A DNA stretch of 64,000 nt. Origin: Azospirillum brasilense (GTDB taxonomy: Bacteria > Pseudomonadota > Alphaproteobacteria > Azospirillales > Azospirillaceae). The stretch spans positions 124,001-188,000 of the forward strand of contig NZ_QOKV01000003.1 of the NCBI RefSeq assembly GCF_008365405.1, written 5' to 3'. Shown here piece after piece: positions 17,150-26,003 of the stretch (positions within the stretch are counted from its first letter, which is position 1; every line of letters begins with the position of its first letter). The position numbers and the translations under genes are program-made. Below the pieces are notes generated by a model that was given only the letters and a program-made list of their open reading frames with translations, was not told the DNA's origin and searched no databases.

Positions 17150-19102
17150 ATGACGCGCCGGATTCCTGGACTCTTCGCGGGCGGGCTGTTGTGGCTGGTC
17201 CTGTTCCTGGCTGGTCCCACCCCGTCCTTCGCGGCGGAGCCGGCGATCCACGTCTCCCCCCAGGGCGACGACCGCTGGTCCGGGCGGGTCGCCGCCTCCA
17301 CACCGGACGGGCGGGATGGCCCGGTCGCCACGCTGGCCCGCGCGGTGGAGGAGGCGCGCAAGCGCGGGCTGCACCTGATCCTGCTGCGCGGCGGCACCCA
17401 CCGGCTGACCGACACGGTGACGCTGGGGCCGGAGGATTCCGGGCTGCGCATCGCCGCCTTTCCCGGCGAGACCCCGGTCTTCTCGGGCGGCGAGGTGGTG
17501 ACGGGCTTCAAGGCGGAGCGCGACGGCACCGTCTCCGCCCCGCTGGCGCGCGAGCCGGGGTTGGACGTCACCGTCGGCGGGGTGCGGCTGCGCGCGGCGC
17601 AGAGCGGCGCCTTCGACCCGCAGGACCCGATCCGCAGCGGCTGGTTCGTCGCCCAGCAGACCAAGGGCGGCGGCGACAAGCGGCAGTTCCGCTTTCCGCC
17701 CGGCACCGTTCAGGCGGCCTGGGCGGTCCCCGGCGTGCGCGTCCAGGCGCTCGACCGCGAGCGGCAGGCCGACGACATCCGCGGCATCGAGCGCATCGAC
17801 CGCAACGGCACGCTGGTTCTGGACCGCGACGGCTGGTACCCGTTCCGCGACGGCAGCACCTTCCGCCTGCTCGGCCATCCCGATTTCCTGAAATTCCCTG
17901 GCCAGTTCGCCTGGAGCGCCAAGGACCGGCGCCTGCTGCTCCGCCCCCACGACCCGACGGCCTTCGCCCGCGACGGCGAGGCGGTGGTGGCGCGCACCGC
18001 CCCGCTGATCCAGGCGGAGAAGGCGGATTCCATCACGCTCGACGGGCTGTCCTTCGCCGACGTTCCCTACAACGGGGCGGCGGTGCGGCTGGCCGGCGGT
18101 TCGGGGCACCGCGTCCTCGACAACCGCTTCTCCGCGGTCGGGACGGGTGTGCTGCTGGTCGGCGTCTCCGACAGTGAGGTGCGCGGCAATCGCCTGGAGC
18201 ATCTGGGGCGCAGCGGGATCGAACTCACACCCGGCAGCACCGGCAACCAGATCGTCGCCAACATTATCCGCCATGTCGGGGAGGTGAACCTCTACAGCGC
18301 CGGCATCATGACCGCCGGGGTGACCCGCACGCGGATCGCCCACAACGACATCCGGCACGCCGCGCGCTACGGCATCTCCATGAAGAACTGGAACCCGGAG
18401 ACCAAGAACACCGACAACGTGATCGAGTACAACCGCATCCGCGACGTCGGGCGGGAGACCGCCGACCTCGGCGCCATCGAGACGCTGGGGCGCAGCGACA
18501 TCGACACCAAGCTGGTCATCCGCTTCAACGACATCCGGGGGACCGGCGGGATCGCCACCGACGCGGCGGGGCGCTGGATGACCCGCTACAAGGGCTTCGG
18601 CGTCTATCTGGACGACCTGACCAACGGCGTGCGGGTGGAGGGCAACTTCCTGGAGGACACGGGCTGGGCGTCGGTCTTCATCCATGGCGGTGACGGCAAC
18701 CGGGTGGAGAACAACATCGCCGTGCTGACCGACGAGCGCGACCGCTTCCTGCGCTTCGAATGGGTGCCCAAGGCGGGGACGGCGGGCTTCCTGCGCGACA
18801 ACGAGGCCAGCCGCAACCTCATCCACGCCCGCGTTCCGGTGGAGCAGCTGGTGACCGCGCTGACCGGCGGCGAATACCGGCTGGAGAACAACATCTTCGA
18901 CCGTCCGGGCCGCGGCCTGCGCGCGCCGGGCGCGCCCATGGAACGGACGCAGGCGCGCTCCGTTCAAGGAGGCAACCTGCCGGACCCCTATTTCATGAAC
19001 CCAGCGAAGGACGACTACCGCCTGCGCCCGAACTCCCCCGCCCTGAAGATCGGCTTCCAGGAGCTTCCCTGGTCGCGCATCGGTCCGGAAGGGGCGCGCT
19101 GA
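17150..19102 (+). CDS. secreted right-handed parallel beta-helix protein
   Basis: A 650-residue protein with a Sec signal peptide (cleavage near PSFAA, residue 29). It then has HVSPQGDDRWSGRVA and repeated N-R-I / N-x-I turns (HNDIRH, YNRIRD, FNDIRG, NNIA, ENNIF) typical of right-handed beta-helices such as pectate lyases and alginate epimerases. It probably binds, cleaves or epimerises the polysaccharide in the periplasm or outside the cell; I cannot name catalytic residues. GGAGGTGAT directly precedes the ATG. It is divergent from the polymerase-like gene across a 279-bp spacer. Confidence 0.78.
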   Translation: MTRRIPGLFAGGLLWLVLFLAGPTPSFAAEPAIHVSPQGDDRWSGRVAASTPDGRDGPVATLARAVEEARKRGLHLILLRGGTHRLTDTVTLGPEDSGLRIAAFPGETPVFSGGEVVTGFKAERDGTVSAPLAREPGLDVTVGGVRLRAAQSGAFDPQDPIRSGWFVAQQTKGGGDKRQFRFPPGTVQAAWAVPGVRVQALDRERQADDIRGIERIDRNGTLVLDRDGWYPFRDGSTFRLLGHPDFLKFPGQFAWSAKDRRLLLRPHDPTAFARDGEAVVARTAPLIQAEKADSITLDGLSFADVPYNGAAVRLAGGSGHRVLDNRFSAVGTGVLLVGVSDSEVRGNRLEHLGRSGIELTPGSTGNQIVANIIRHVGEVNLYSAGIMTAGVTRTRIAHNDIRHAARYGISMKNWNPETKNTDNVIEYNRIRDVGRETADLGAIETLGRSDIDTKLVIRFNDIRGTGGIATDAAGRWMTRYKGFGVYLDDLTNGVRVEGNFLEDTGWASVFIHGGDGNRVENNIAVLTDERDRFLRFEWVPKAGTAGFLRDNEASRNLIHARVPVEQLVTALTGGEYRLENNIFDRPGRGLRAPGAPMERTQARSVQGGNLPDPYFMNPAKDDYRLRPNSPALKIGFQELPWSRIGPEGAR

Positions 19103-19106
19103 GCCC

Positions 19107-19709
19107 GTGGACACCCGCATTCCCTCGCCCAACTCGTCTGCCGAGGCGCCGCCGTCCGCCACCATCGGGCTGGCGCCGCCGCAGCTCGACCTGTCCGCCC
19201 TGCCGCCGCGTATCCGTCGCGAGTTGCGCGCCAGCCATGTCGGAGAGACCGTGGCGGTCGCTCTTTACGACGGCGTCGCCGGCGCCACCACCGATCCGAA
19301 GGTCCTGCGCTTCGCCGCGTCCCACCGCCGGGTCGAGCGGCGGCACCTGCGGCTGTTCGAGGCGGTCCTGCCACCGGACAGGCGCAGCGCTCCGATGGGC
19401 TTCTGGCTCTGGTCGGGCCGGATGATGGGCGGGCTGCCGGCGTGGCTCGGCCCGCCCTATGTCTACGCGGTGGTCGCCGGGGTGGAAGCGTGGGTGGACG
19501 GGCATTACGCCCGGCAGATCGCCTTGGCGCGGCGGCTTGCCCCCGATCCGGACCTGCTGAACCTGCTGGAGGCCTGCCGCCTCGACGAGCGTCTCCATGC
19601 CCACGACGCCGCCCGTCTCGACCCGGCACCGCCCTGGACCGCCCGCGCGCTGGCGGGGGTGGCGGTGCTGCTGTCCCGCGTGGGGGTGAGGGCGGCGCGC
19701 TGGGTGTGA
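19107..19709 (+). CDS. COQ7-family di-iron protein
   Basis: COQ7 hydroxylates demethoxyubiquinone, the penultimate step of ubiquinone synthesis. The 200-residue protein has the four-helix di-iron ligands in order: HVGE (Glu47), ERRH (Glu77, His80), Glu127 in GVEAWVDGHY, and ERLH (Glu161, His164). LFEAVLPPDRRSAP also matches the family. It begins with a GTG four bases after the beta-helix gene stop, so it appears co-transcribed with polysaccharide genes. Ubiquinone hydroxylation is the likely role; a function tied to the locus is possible. Confidence 0.78.
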   Translation: MDTRIPSPNSSAEAPPSATIGLAPPQLDLSALPPRIRRELRASHVGETVAVALYDGVAGATTDPKVLRFAASHRRVERRHLRLFEAVLPPDRRSAPMGFWLWSGRMMGGLPAWLGPPYVYAVVAGVEAWVDGHYARQIALARRLAPDPDLLNLLEACRLDERLHAHDAARLDPAPPWTARALAGVAVLLSRVGVRAARWV

Positions 19710-19712
19710 CGG

Positions 19713-20093
19713 TTATTTGCTGCGGATTTCCTGGAGCAGGACGCCGAGCATCTGTTTCAGTTCCAGGTGATTGTCGTTGTGGACCTTGTTCGACGCGGCC
19801 AGCGACCCTTCGAGATTTTCGAAACGCTGGTCAATCGACTCGAATTTCCGATCCATGGCGTCGAACCGTTGGTCGATCGCCTCAAACCGGTTGTCGATCG
19901 CCTCGAACCGTTGATCAATCGCCTCGAACCGTTGGTCGATGGCCTCGAAACGCTGGTCCACCTTTTCGAAGCCCTGCACCATGTCGGTGCGCAGAGACTT
20001 CACCTCGGTTTCGAGCGCGGTCAGCCGACGATCGATGTGGTTACCAAGTTCGTCGATGGCTTCGTTGAACTTGTCTTGGGTCACGTAAGCCAT
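19713..20093 (-). CDS. coiled-coil protein with eight tandem heptads
   Basis: A 126-residue protein that is almost entirely coiled coil. After MAYVTQDKFNEAIDELGNHI, residues 41-96 form eight heptads of the type RFEAIDQ, encoded by eight 21-bp tandem DNA repeats (19806-19973). It ends with a short amphipathic tail, LKQMLGVLLQEIR. No signal peptide or membrane segment is seen. The ATG at 20093 is preferred; the frame is open 52 codons further upstream but with coil-poor, mixed composition. The function is unknown; such proteins often vary in repeat number between strains. Confidence 0.65.
   Translation of the reverse strand: MAYVTQDKFNEAIDELGNHIDRRLTALETEVKSLRTDMVQGFEKVDQRFEAIDQRFEAIDQRFEAIDNRFEAIDQRFDAMDRKFESIDQRFENLEGSLAASNKVHNDNHLELKQMLGVLLQEIRSK
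19806..19973 (-). repeat. eight 21-bp tandem repeats inside a coiled-coil gene
   Basis: Eight in-frame 21-bp units encode GFEKVDQ, three RFEAIDQ-type units, RFEAIDN, RFEAIDQ-type, RFDAMDR, KFESIDQ and RFENLEG variants. Inner units are nearly identical and outer ones diverged, the usual pattern of repeat expansion from the centre. Confidence 0.85.
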
Positions 20094-20362
20094 GCGTACC
20101 GTCCGTTCCTGCGCGGAAGCCGGCGTGGTGGAGCATCCGGCCGCCTCAGGGTGAACCGCTTTCGTGTCCCTGTCGATGGATTCTTCCGGCGGAACGGCCC
20201 TGGCTTGGCTCAAGGGATTGGCTGGGGCTTTCTTGCCGGTGGGGTTCATCGAGTCGGCCGGATTGCGGATGTATGCCCCGATGATGGCGCATCCCGGCCC
20301 GCGGGTCCAGCCGCCTCATCTGAAAACGCGATTGGCATCGAAGAAATTCCACCCTGGGGCGG

Positions 20363-21511
20363 TCAGCCCATGGCGCGTTTCGGGCGGACGGCGGTTCCGG
20401 CGGCTTCGGGCAGCGGGCCGGCGATGCGGTCGAGCAGCGCGTCCATGCCGCTGTGCCCGGCCTCGTGTGCGGCGCGGGCGCGGGCGTGGGCCTGTTCGGA
20501 GGCGAGCGCCAGAGCGTCGCGGTCCTTGGCCCAGAGGCGCAGCGCCGGCAGCACCGCCTGGATGAAGTCCCGGTCCTGCGGGACGAGGCCGGGGCGGGGG
20601 ATGTCGCTGCCGATGCAGCCGCGGTCATAGGCCAGCACCGGGACGCCCGCCGCCATCGCCTCGAACAGCACCAGCGGCTGCGCCTCGTTGCGGTAGCGGG
20701 TGGGGAAGACGAAGACGTCGATGTCGCGGTAGAAGGCCGCCTTGGCGTCGTCATCCACTGGCCCGCGGTACTCCACGTCGCCGTCGAAGGCCGCCAGCCC
20801 CGCCGCGACCAGTGCGTTGTCCATGCGCCCCAGACCCGGCCCGGCCAGCACCAGAGTGACGTCCACTCCCTCCGACCTCAAGGCGCGCAGCAGGGTGAAC
20901 AGCGTGTCCAGCCCCTTGTCGGCGCACAGGTTGGACAGGTGGCCGATGCGCAGCGGACCGGACTTGCCGTGGCGCGGCCGTGGCACCGGCGGGGTGAAGA
21001 TGGCGTTGGACACGCTCATCGCCGTTTTCGCCGCAGGGTAGAGCGCCTGGAACCGCGCCTGCATGGCCGGGCAGAGCAGCACATGCATGCAGTCCGTGCC
21101 GGCGAGACGGGTCAGCAGGCTCATCCGCCAGGTCGGCTTGGAGATGGTGGCGAAGGAATGGTGGTGCAGCGTGCGCTCATAGCCGAACAGCCGCGCCGTG
21201 CCGGCCAGCGCCGCCGTGTAGAAGATGCCCAGCCCCGAATCAACGGGCATGTAGAAGCGCCGTTCGGGGATCGTCGCCCCGGCCGCCAGCCGCAAGCCCG
21301 CCAGCAGGACGCGCATGGCCTTGGCCGCGTGGTAGCGCAGGCCGCCGCCGTTCCAGCCCGGCGACAGGTCCGCGACCTCCACCGTGGCTTCCACCGGGCC
21401 GCGGTTGCGCAGGCGGTCCAGCACCAGGGCGGTGACCCGGCTCATCCCGTCCGTGGGCGGGGGAAGGCGGCCCGAGACGACGATGTGAGGGGTGTTGCGG
21501 CGGTCGGTCAT
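20363..21511 (-). CDS. glycosyltransferase family 4 (GT-B)
   Basis: A 382-residue GT-B glycosyltransferase. It has an N-terminal Rossmann start with a Gly loop (VVSGRLPPPTDGMSRV), a central LRIGHLSNLCADKGLDTL donor-domain start and the C-terminal VFVFPTRYRNEAQPLVLFEA segment. There the E-x7-E glutamates of GT4 are in NEAQPLVLFEAMAAGVP. It likely transfers a nucleotide-activated sugar to the repeat unit. Its ATG overlaps the previous stop by one base (TGATG). Confidence 0.88.
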   Translation of the reverse strand: MTDRRNTPHIVVSGRLPPPTDGMSRVTALVLDRLRNRGPVEATVEVADLSPGWNGGGLRYHAAKAMRVLLAGLRLAAGATIPERRFYMPVDSGLGIFYTAALAGTARLFGYERTLHHHSFATISKPTWRMSLLTRLAGTDCMHVLLCPAMQARFQALYPAAKTAMSVSNAIFTPPVPRPRHGKSGPLRIGHLSNLCADKGLDTLFTLLRALRSEGVDVTLVLAGPGLGRMDNALVAAGLAAFDGDVEYRGPVDDDAKAAFYRDIDVFVFPTRYRNEAQPLVLFEAMAAGVPVLAYDRGCIGSDIPRPGLVPQDRDFIQAVLPALRLWAKDRDALALASEQAHARARAAHEAGHSGMDALLDRIAGPLPEAAGTAVRPKRAMG

Positions 21512-22731
21512 CAGGCTTCGCTTTCACGGGTGCCCTTTCGGGCGCTTTCGTTGGCACTTTCCGGTGCGGCGGTTTCCAGTACGGACGCCGCCGGACGGGC
21601 GCCCAGGCTGTGCAGGGCCTTCTCCACGGCCTCCGCGAAAAAGCCGGCGTCGGCCAGCGTCTGGAAGGGCCGTCCGTTGAGGCTGAGGCGGCGCCACTCC
21701 GCCTCGTCCGACGCGACGGACAGCATGTAGCGGGCCAGCCCCTCCGGATTGTCGGGCTCGACGATGTGGCCGTTCAGCCCGCTGCGGATCAGCACGTCGC
21801 GGGCGCCGCACTGGTCGGACAGGATCGTCGGCACGCCCATCGCCAGCGCCTCGTTCACGACCAGCCCGAACTGCTCCTCCAGCGAGGGCAGCAGCAGGCA
21901 CAGGGTGGAGCCCAGCGTCTCCGCGATGCCCTGTTCCTGAAGGAAGCCGCGGAAGATGATCTGCCCCTCCAGCCCGCGCTTGGCGACCTCCGCCCGCAGA
22001 TCGGTCTCCAGCGGGCCGGAGCCGCAGAGGTGCAGGGGCCGCGCCGCGTCTCCCGCCAGCCGGCGGTAGAGGTCGTAGGCCTCGACCGCGCGGAATAGGT
22101 TCTTCTTCGGCACGAAGCGGGCGATGATCGTGAAGTGCCGCTCGGCGAAGGGCACGCCCTCCGGAGCCGGGGTCATGCCGGACAGCCGGCGCACCCGCTC
22201 CAGCGACAGGGTGTCGTAGCCGATGAACAGCCGGTCCTTGGGCAGTCCCAGGAAACGGTAGTAGTCGACGGTGCGGTGGCTGCCCCCGATCGCCGCCTGA
22301 TAGGGCTTGTAGAGCAGGGACTTCAGCGCCTCGCGCCAGAGGACGCGCGGCTTGTCGTCGAACTTCGAGGCGTTCATGTTGACGACGCGCCGGCCCATCA
22401 GCCGCATCGTCACCGCCAGGGCGAAGACGTCCGGCTCCTCGTAATGGCACAGGAAGACGTGGCTGGCCCCCGCCGCCCGGCATTCGCGCAGCAGGGCGCG
22501 GTAGACCTGGAAGGCCGGGATGTCCGCCTTGGAGCGTCCGGGGAACAGCGTGACCTTGCGGAAATGCTGCCCCTCCCCGGTGGAGTCCCAGGCGTAGGTG
22601 TGGGACTTCGACCCGACCTCCAGGCCGACCACGTCGTAGAGATGGCCGAGCCGTCGCCCGACCGCCTCCAAGCGGTCCATGTGGTAGGGGCCGAACATCT
22701 CCCAGGAAAAGACCAGGGCGGGCTTCGTCAT
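21511..22731 (-). CDS. glycosyltransferase family 4 (GT-B)
   Basis: A 406-residue GT-B protein starting TKPALVFSWEMFGPYHMDRL. The C-terminal domain shows FTIIARFVPKKNLFRAVEAY, LCGSGPLETDLRAEV and LLLPSLEEQFGLVVNEALAMG, the last carrying the EQFGLVVNE form of the GT4 E-x7-E motif. It should add one residue of the surface polysaccharide. It overlaps the upstream glycosyltransferase gene by 4 bp (ATGA) and the downstream one by 1 bp. Confidence 0.9.
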   Translation of the reverse strand: MTKPALVFSWEMFGPYHMDRLEAVGRRLGHLYDVVGLEVGSKSHTYAWDSTGEGQHFRKVTLFPGRSKADIPAFQVYRALLRECRAAGASHVFLCHYEEPDVFALAVTMRLMGRRVVNMNASKFDDKPRVLWREALKSLLYKPYQAAIGGSHRTVDYYRFLGLPKDRLFIGYDTLSLERVRRLSGMTPAPEGVPFAERHFTIIARFVPKKNLFRAVEAYDLYRRLAGDAARPLHLCGSGPLETDLRAEVAKRGLEGQIIFRGFLQEQGIAETLGSTLCLLLPSLEEQFGLVVNEALAMGVPTILSDQCGARDVLIRSGLNGHIVEPDNPEGLARYMLSVASDEAEWRRLSLNGRPFQTLADAGFFAEAVEKALHSLGARPAASVLETAAPESANESARKGTRESEA

Positions 22732-23987
22732 GCGGCGTCGTCTCCCAGCAGCAGCGCGGCGTATTGCGCGAGGACGGCGCTGCGGCTGGCGTTGCCTTCC
22801 ACCCAGGCGCGGCCCCGGCGGCCCATGGAGGCGCTCCGGGCGGGATCGTTCAACAGGTCGGCCACGGCCTGCGCCATCGCCTCCGGCGCGTCGGGCGGGA
22901 TGCGCCGGAAGGCGTCGATCTCCGTCCCCAGCCGGTCGAGCGCGGAGCCCGGCAGGCAGGTGCAGACGAAGGGCCGCCCGGCGGCCAGGATGGTCACCGC
23001 CTTGCCCGGCATGGCGAAGGCCGCCCCCTCCGGTCGCTGCGGCACCAGATGCACGTCGCCCTCGGCCAGTCCCTCGGCGAGCCGGTCGGAGGCGATCAGC
23101 GGGGCGAACTCCACGTTGGGCAGCGCCATCGCCTTGGCCTGGGCCTTCAGCTCCTCCTCAAGCCCGCCCTGGCCGCGCAGCAGCACGCGGGCGTCGGGGC
23201 GCAGCGCGTGGAGGTGGCGGGCCATCTCCAGCACCTGGTCCAGCCCCTGCTTGCGGGCGAAGGCGCCGCTGTAGAGCACGGTCGGCGGCTGGCCCTCCGG
23301 CCGGGGCAGGGGGCGGACGGCGTCGGCGTCGACGTGGGGCGGAATCACCGTGATCGGCCGCCGCACGCCGAGATCGCGCAGCACGTCGGCCATCGCCTCC
23401 GACAGCACGACGATGCCGTCGGCGCGGTTCAGTGCGGTGCGCTCCACCGCCTGAATGGCCTTGAGAGCCGCCCCGCCGCCCATGCCCAGCGCGCCGGCGA
23501 GGCCCGACTGGATGTCGTGGACGATGGCGATGTGCCGCCCGCCCGGCGCGCGGAAGCGGTCGGCGACGGCGACGCTGAAGATGGAGGGGCAGAGCGACAG
23601 CACGGCCTTGTGCCGCGCGACGCGTCCGCGGGCGCGGGCCGCCAGGAAGCCGGCGTGAAGCACCCCCTCGTGGATCAGCCGGGCCTTCATGCCGCCGCCC
23701 TTCGGCGGGATGGTGAGCAGCCGCTCGATGCGGACGCCGTTCACGGTGCGGCGGTCCTCCGCCCCGTCGGCGTAGCCGTCGTAGATGGCGTGGCCCGGAT
23801 AGTTGGGGCGGGCGGTCAGAACCGTCATGTCCGTTCCCGCCGCGGCGAAGGCGGTGGCGAGGTCGGTCATCATCGGTGCGCTGCCGGCGGGTTCCGGCCA
23901 ATAGCTCATCGCCACCAGCAGGACCGATGGCGGCAGGGCGGCCGGAGCCACGGTCCGGGTGCGCAGGGGTGTGGAGTCATCGGGCAT
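22728..23987 (-). CDS. WcaI-like glycosyltransferase family 4
   Basis: A 419-residue GT-B glycosyltransferase resembling WcaI of colanic acid synthesis, with VLLVAMSYWPEPAGSAPMM at the N-terminus, then LTARPNYPG, IVHDIQSGLAGALG and the donor-domain VLYSGAFARKQGLDQVLEMA. WcaI was named as a fucosyltransferase candidate, which fits the GDP-fucose synthase gene just upstream, but acceptor and donor are not established here. It overlaps the next glycosyltransferase by 4 bp and starts 6 bp after the fcl stop. Confidence 0.85.
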   Translation of the reverse strand: MPDDSTPLRTRTVAPAALPPSVLLVAMSYWPEPAGSAPMMTDLATAFAAAGTDMTVLTARPNYPGHAIYDGYADGAEDRRTVNGVRIERLLTIPPKGGGMKARLIHEGVLHAGFLAARARGRVARHKAVLSLCPSIFSVAVADRFRAPGGRHIAIVHDIQSGLAGALGMGGGAALKAIQAVERTALNRADGIVVLSEAMADVLRDLGVRRPITVIPPHVDADAVRPLPRPEGQPPTVLYSGAFARKQGLDQVLEMARHLHALRPDARVLLRGQGGLEEELKAQAKAMALPNVEFAPLIASDRLAEGLAEGDVHLVPQRPEGAAFAMPGKAVTILAAGRPFVCTCLPGSALDRLGTEIDAFRRIPPDAPEAMAQAVADLLNDPARSASMGRRGRAWVEGNASRSAVLAQYAALLLGDDAA

Positions 23988-23993
23988 CGGCGG

Positions 23994-24965
23994 TCACTCC
24001 GCGGCTTCGCCAGTGGCGGCGGGCCGCGGAGCCGGCGGGGCGGCGTTCTCCAGGAACCAGCCGTAGGTGCGGCTCAGCCCCTCCTCCAGCCCGACTTTGG
24101 GCCGCCAGCCGGTGGCGAACAGGCGCGACACGTCCATCAGCTTGCGCGGGTGGCCGTCCGGCTTGCTCAGGTCCTGGGTCAGCGTCCCCTCGTAGCCGAC
24201 CACACCGCGGATCAGCCGGGCCAGATCGCCGATGGCGATGTCCTCGCCGGGGCCGACGTTGATGATGTCCTCGCCGTCGTAGCGCTCCATCAGGTGCAGG
24301 CAGGCGTCGGCCATGTCGTCGACGTACAGGAACTCGCGCCGCGGCGTTCCTGTGCCCCACAGGGTGACGCTCGGCGCCCGCTCCATCTTCGCGTCGTGGA
24401 AGCGCCGGATCATGCCGGGGATGGCGTGCGAGCCCTCCGGGTCGAAATGGTCGCCGGGGCCGTAGAGGTTGGACGGCATGGCGCAGATGGCGTTGAAGCC
24501 GTACTGGCGCCGGTAGGCTTGGCACTGGGTGATGCCGGCGATCTTGGCAATGGCGTAGGGCTTGTTGGTCGGCTCCGGCGGGCCGGTCAGCAGCGCCTCC
24601 TCCTTCAGCGGCTGCTCCGCGAACTTCGGGTAGAGGCAGGAGGAGCCGAGGAACAGCAGCTTCCTTACCCCCGCCCGCCAGGCCGCGTCGATGACGTTGG
24701 TCTGGATCAGCAGGTTGTCGCGGATGAAGTCGCCGCCGAAGCGCTCGTTCGCCAGGATGCCGCCGACCTTGGCCGCGGCCAGGATCACGTAATCGATCTT
24801 CTCCCGGTCGAAGAAGGCGCGCACCGCGGCCTGGTCGGTCAGGTCCAACTCGTCGCGGCCGCGCAGCACGAGGTCGTCGTAGCCGCCCTCCACCAGACGG
24901 CGGACGATGGCCGAACCGACGAGGCCGCGGTGCCCCGCGACGAAGATGCGGCTGTTTCGCTCCAT
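23994..24965 (-). CDS. fcl: GDP-L-fucose synthase
   Basis: This enzyme epimerises and reduces GDP-4-keto-6-deoxymannose to GDP-L-fucose using NADPH. The 323-residue SDR has GHRGLVGS (11-18), SSCLYP (108-113), the catalytic YAIAK (Tyr137, Lys141) and family-specific NLYGPGDHFDPEGSH. The preceding step needs GDP-mannose dehydratase (gmd), which is not in the window. It lies 14 bp after the NAD epimerase gene and 6 bp before the WcaI-like gene. It suggests fucose, or a related 6-deoxyhexose, in the polysaccharide. Confidence 0.93.
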   Translation of the reverse strand: MERNSRIFVAGHRGLVGSAIVRRLVEGGYDDLVLRGRDELDLTDQAAVRAFFDREKIDYVILAAAKVGGILANERFGGDFIRDNLLIQTNVIDAAWRAGVRKLLFLGSSCLYPKFAEQPLKEEALLTGPPEPTNKPYAIAKIAGITQCQAYRRQYGFNAICAMPSNLYGPGDHFDPEGSHAIPGMIRRFHDAKMERAPSVTLWGTGTPRREFLYVDDMADACLHLMERYDGEDIINVGPGEDIAIGDLARLIRGVVGYEGTLTQDLSKPDGHPRKLMDVSRLFATGWRPKVGLEEGLSRTYGWFLENAAPPAPRPAATGEAAE

Positions 24966-24979
24966 GGGTCTCGGTTCCC

Positions 24980-25978
24980 TTATTCGGCGGCGCTGGCGAT
25001 CGGGGCGTCGCCGTCGCGGCTGCGGGCGGCGTACCAGTCCACCACGCCGGGCAGACCGTCCTTCAGCGGGATGCGCGGCGTGTAGCCGAGCGCGGAGAGG
25101 CGGGCGATGTCGGGGCTGCGCCGCTGGGTGCCGCCGGGGGCGGGCGGTCCGATCTGGATGTCCGCCACCCGCCCCAGCGCGGCGACGATCTGCCGGGCGA
25201 GTTCGGCGATGGAGATCTCCTCCGGGTTGCCGACGTGATAGATGCCGAGATGCTCGCCGCGCTCGATCACCGTCATGATGCCGTCCACCGCGTCGTCGAT
25301 GTGGACGAAGGCGCGGGTCTGGGTGCCGTCGCCCTGGATGGGAAAGGGCACGAGAACCTCCGGGCTGCGGTCGATGGCCTCCACGGCGCGGCGCACGAAC
25401 TCCGGCACCACATGCTCCCAGCCCATGTCGGGGCCGTAGACGTTGTGCGGGCGGAAGATGGCGACGCGGTCGAAGCCGGTGCGGCCCCAGTTGACCGCCA
25501 GAAGTTCCGAGATCAGCTTCGACCCGCCGTAGCTGTAGCGCGGGTTCAGCACGTCCGGCACGACCAGCGGGATGTCCTCCGGCGTCGGGACCATCGGCGG
25601 GGTCTGGTAGGCCTCGGAGGAGGAGGCGACGACCAGATCGCCGACCCCGTTCGACCGGCAGGCGTCCAGCACGTTCAGCATGCCGCGCACGCCGACGTCC
25701 AGCACCACCTCCGGCTTCTCGTAGAAATGCTTGGTGCCGTTGACGGCGGCCAGATGCAGCACGCCGTCGACGCCGCGCACCGCCTTGTCCACCGCCGCCG
25801 GATCGCGGATGTCGCCGGACACGAACTCGACCGCGTCCACCGCGTCGCCCAGCCGGCGCGGGTGGCCGCGGGAGTTGTCGTCGAGAACGCGCACGCGGTG
25901 TCCGTCGCGCACCAGCCGGCGCACCAGGGCGGCGCCGATGAAGCCGCTGCCCCCGGTGACGAGGTAATGTTTCGGCAT
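24980..25978 (-). CDS. NAD-dependent nucleotide-sugar epimerase/dehydratase
   Basis: A 332-residue extended SDR with the Rossmann GGSGFIG (9-15), HLAAVNGTKHF, SSSEAY (119-124) and YSYGGSK (Tyr150, Lys154). The RPHNVYGPDMGWEHVVPEF segment is typical of UDP-glucose/UDP-glucuronate 4-epimerases and related dehydratases. The substrate is not decided by sequence. With the UDP-sugar dehydrogenase upstream, a uronic-acid 4-epimerase is a reasonable guess. Confidence 0.82.
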   Translation of the reverse strand: MPKHYLVTGGSGFIGAALVRRLVRDGHRVRVLDDNSRGHPRRLGDAVDAVEFVSGDIRDPAAVDKAVRGVDGVLHLAAVNGTKHFYEKPEVVLDVGVRGMLNVLDACRSNGVGDLVVASSSEAYQTPPMVPTPEDIPLVVPDVLNPRYSYGGSKLISELLAVNWGRTGFDRVAIFRPHNVYGPDMGWEHVVPEFVRRAVEAIDRSPEVLVPFPIQGDGTQTRAFVHIDDAVDGIMTVIERGEHLGIYHVGNPEEISIAELARQIVAALGRVADIQIGPPAPGGTQRRSPDIARLSALGYTPRIPLKDGLPGVVDWYAARSRDGDAPIASAAE

Positions 25979-26003
25979 TGGTCTTTTCCCTCAGGCAGCG
26001 GCG

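Noticed and set aside
17057..19165. A 702-codon open frame opposite the beta-helix gene
   Set aside because: It is the mirror of a confident secreted protein with signal peptide and Shine-Dalgarno; composition is shadow-like.
19806..19973. CRISPR-like array
   Set aside because: Eight 21-bp units follow one another without spacers and stay in frame as heptads, so this is a coding tandem repeat.
20094..20362. A 52-codon N-terminal extension of the coiled-coil gene and other small frames in this 269-bp gap
   Set aside because: Codon composition is mixed and the coil begins at the ATG at 20093; I see nothing else in this gap.
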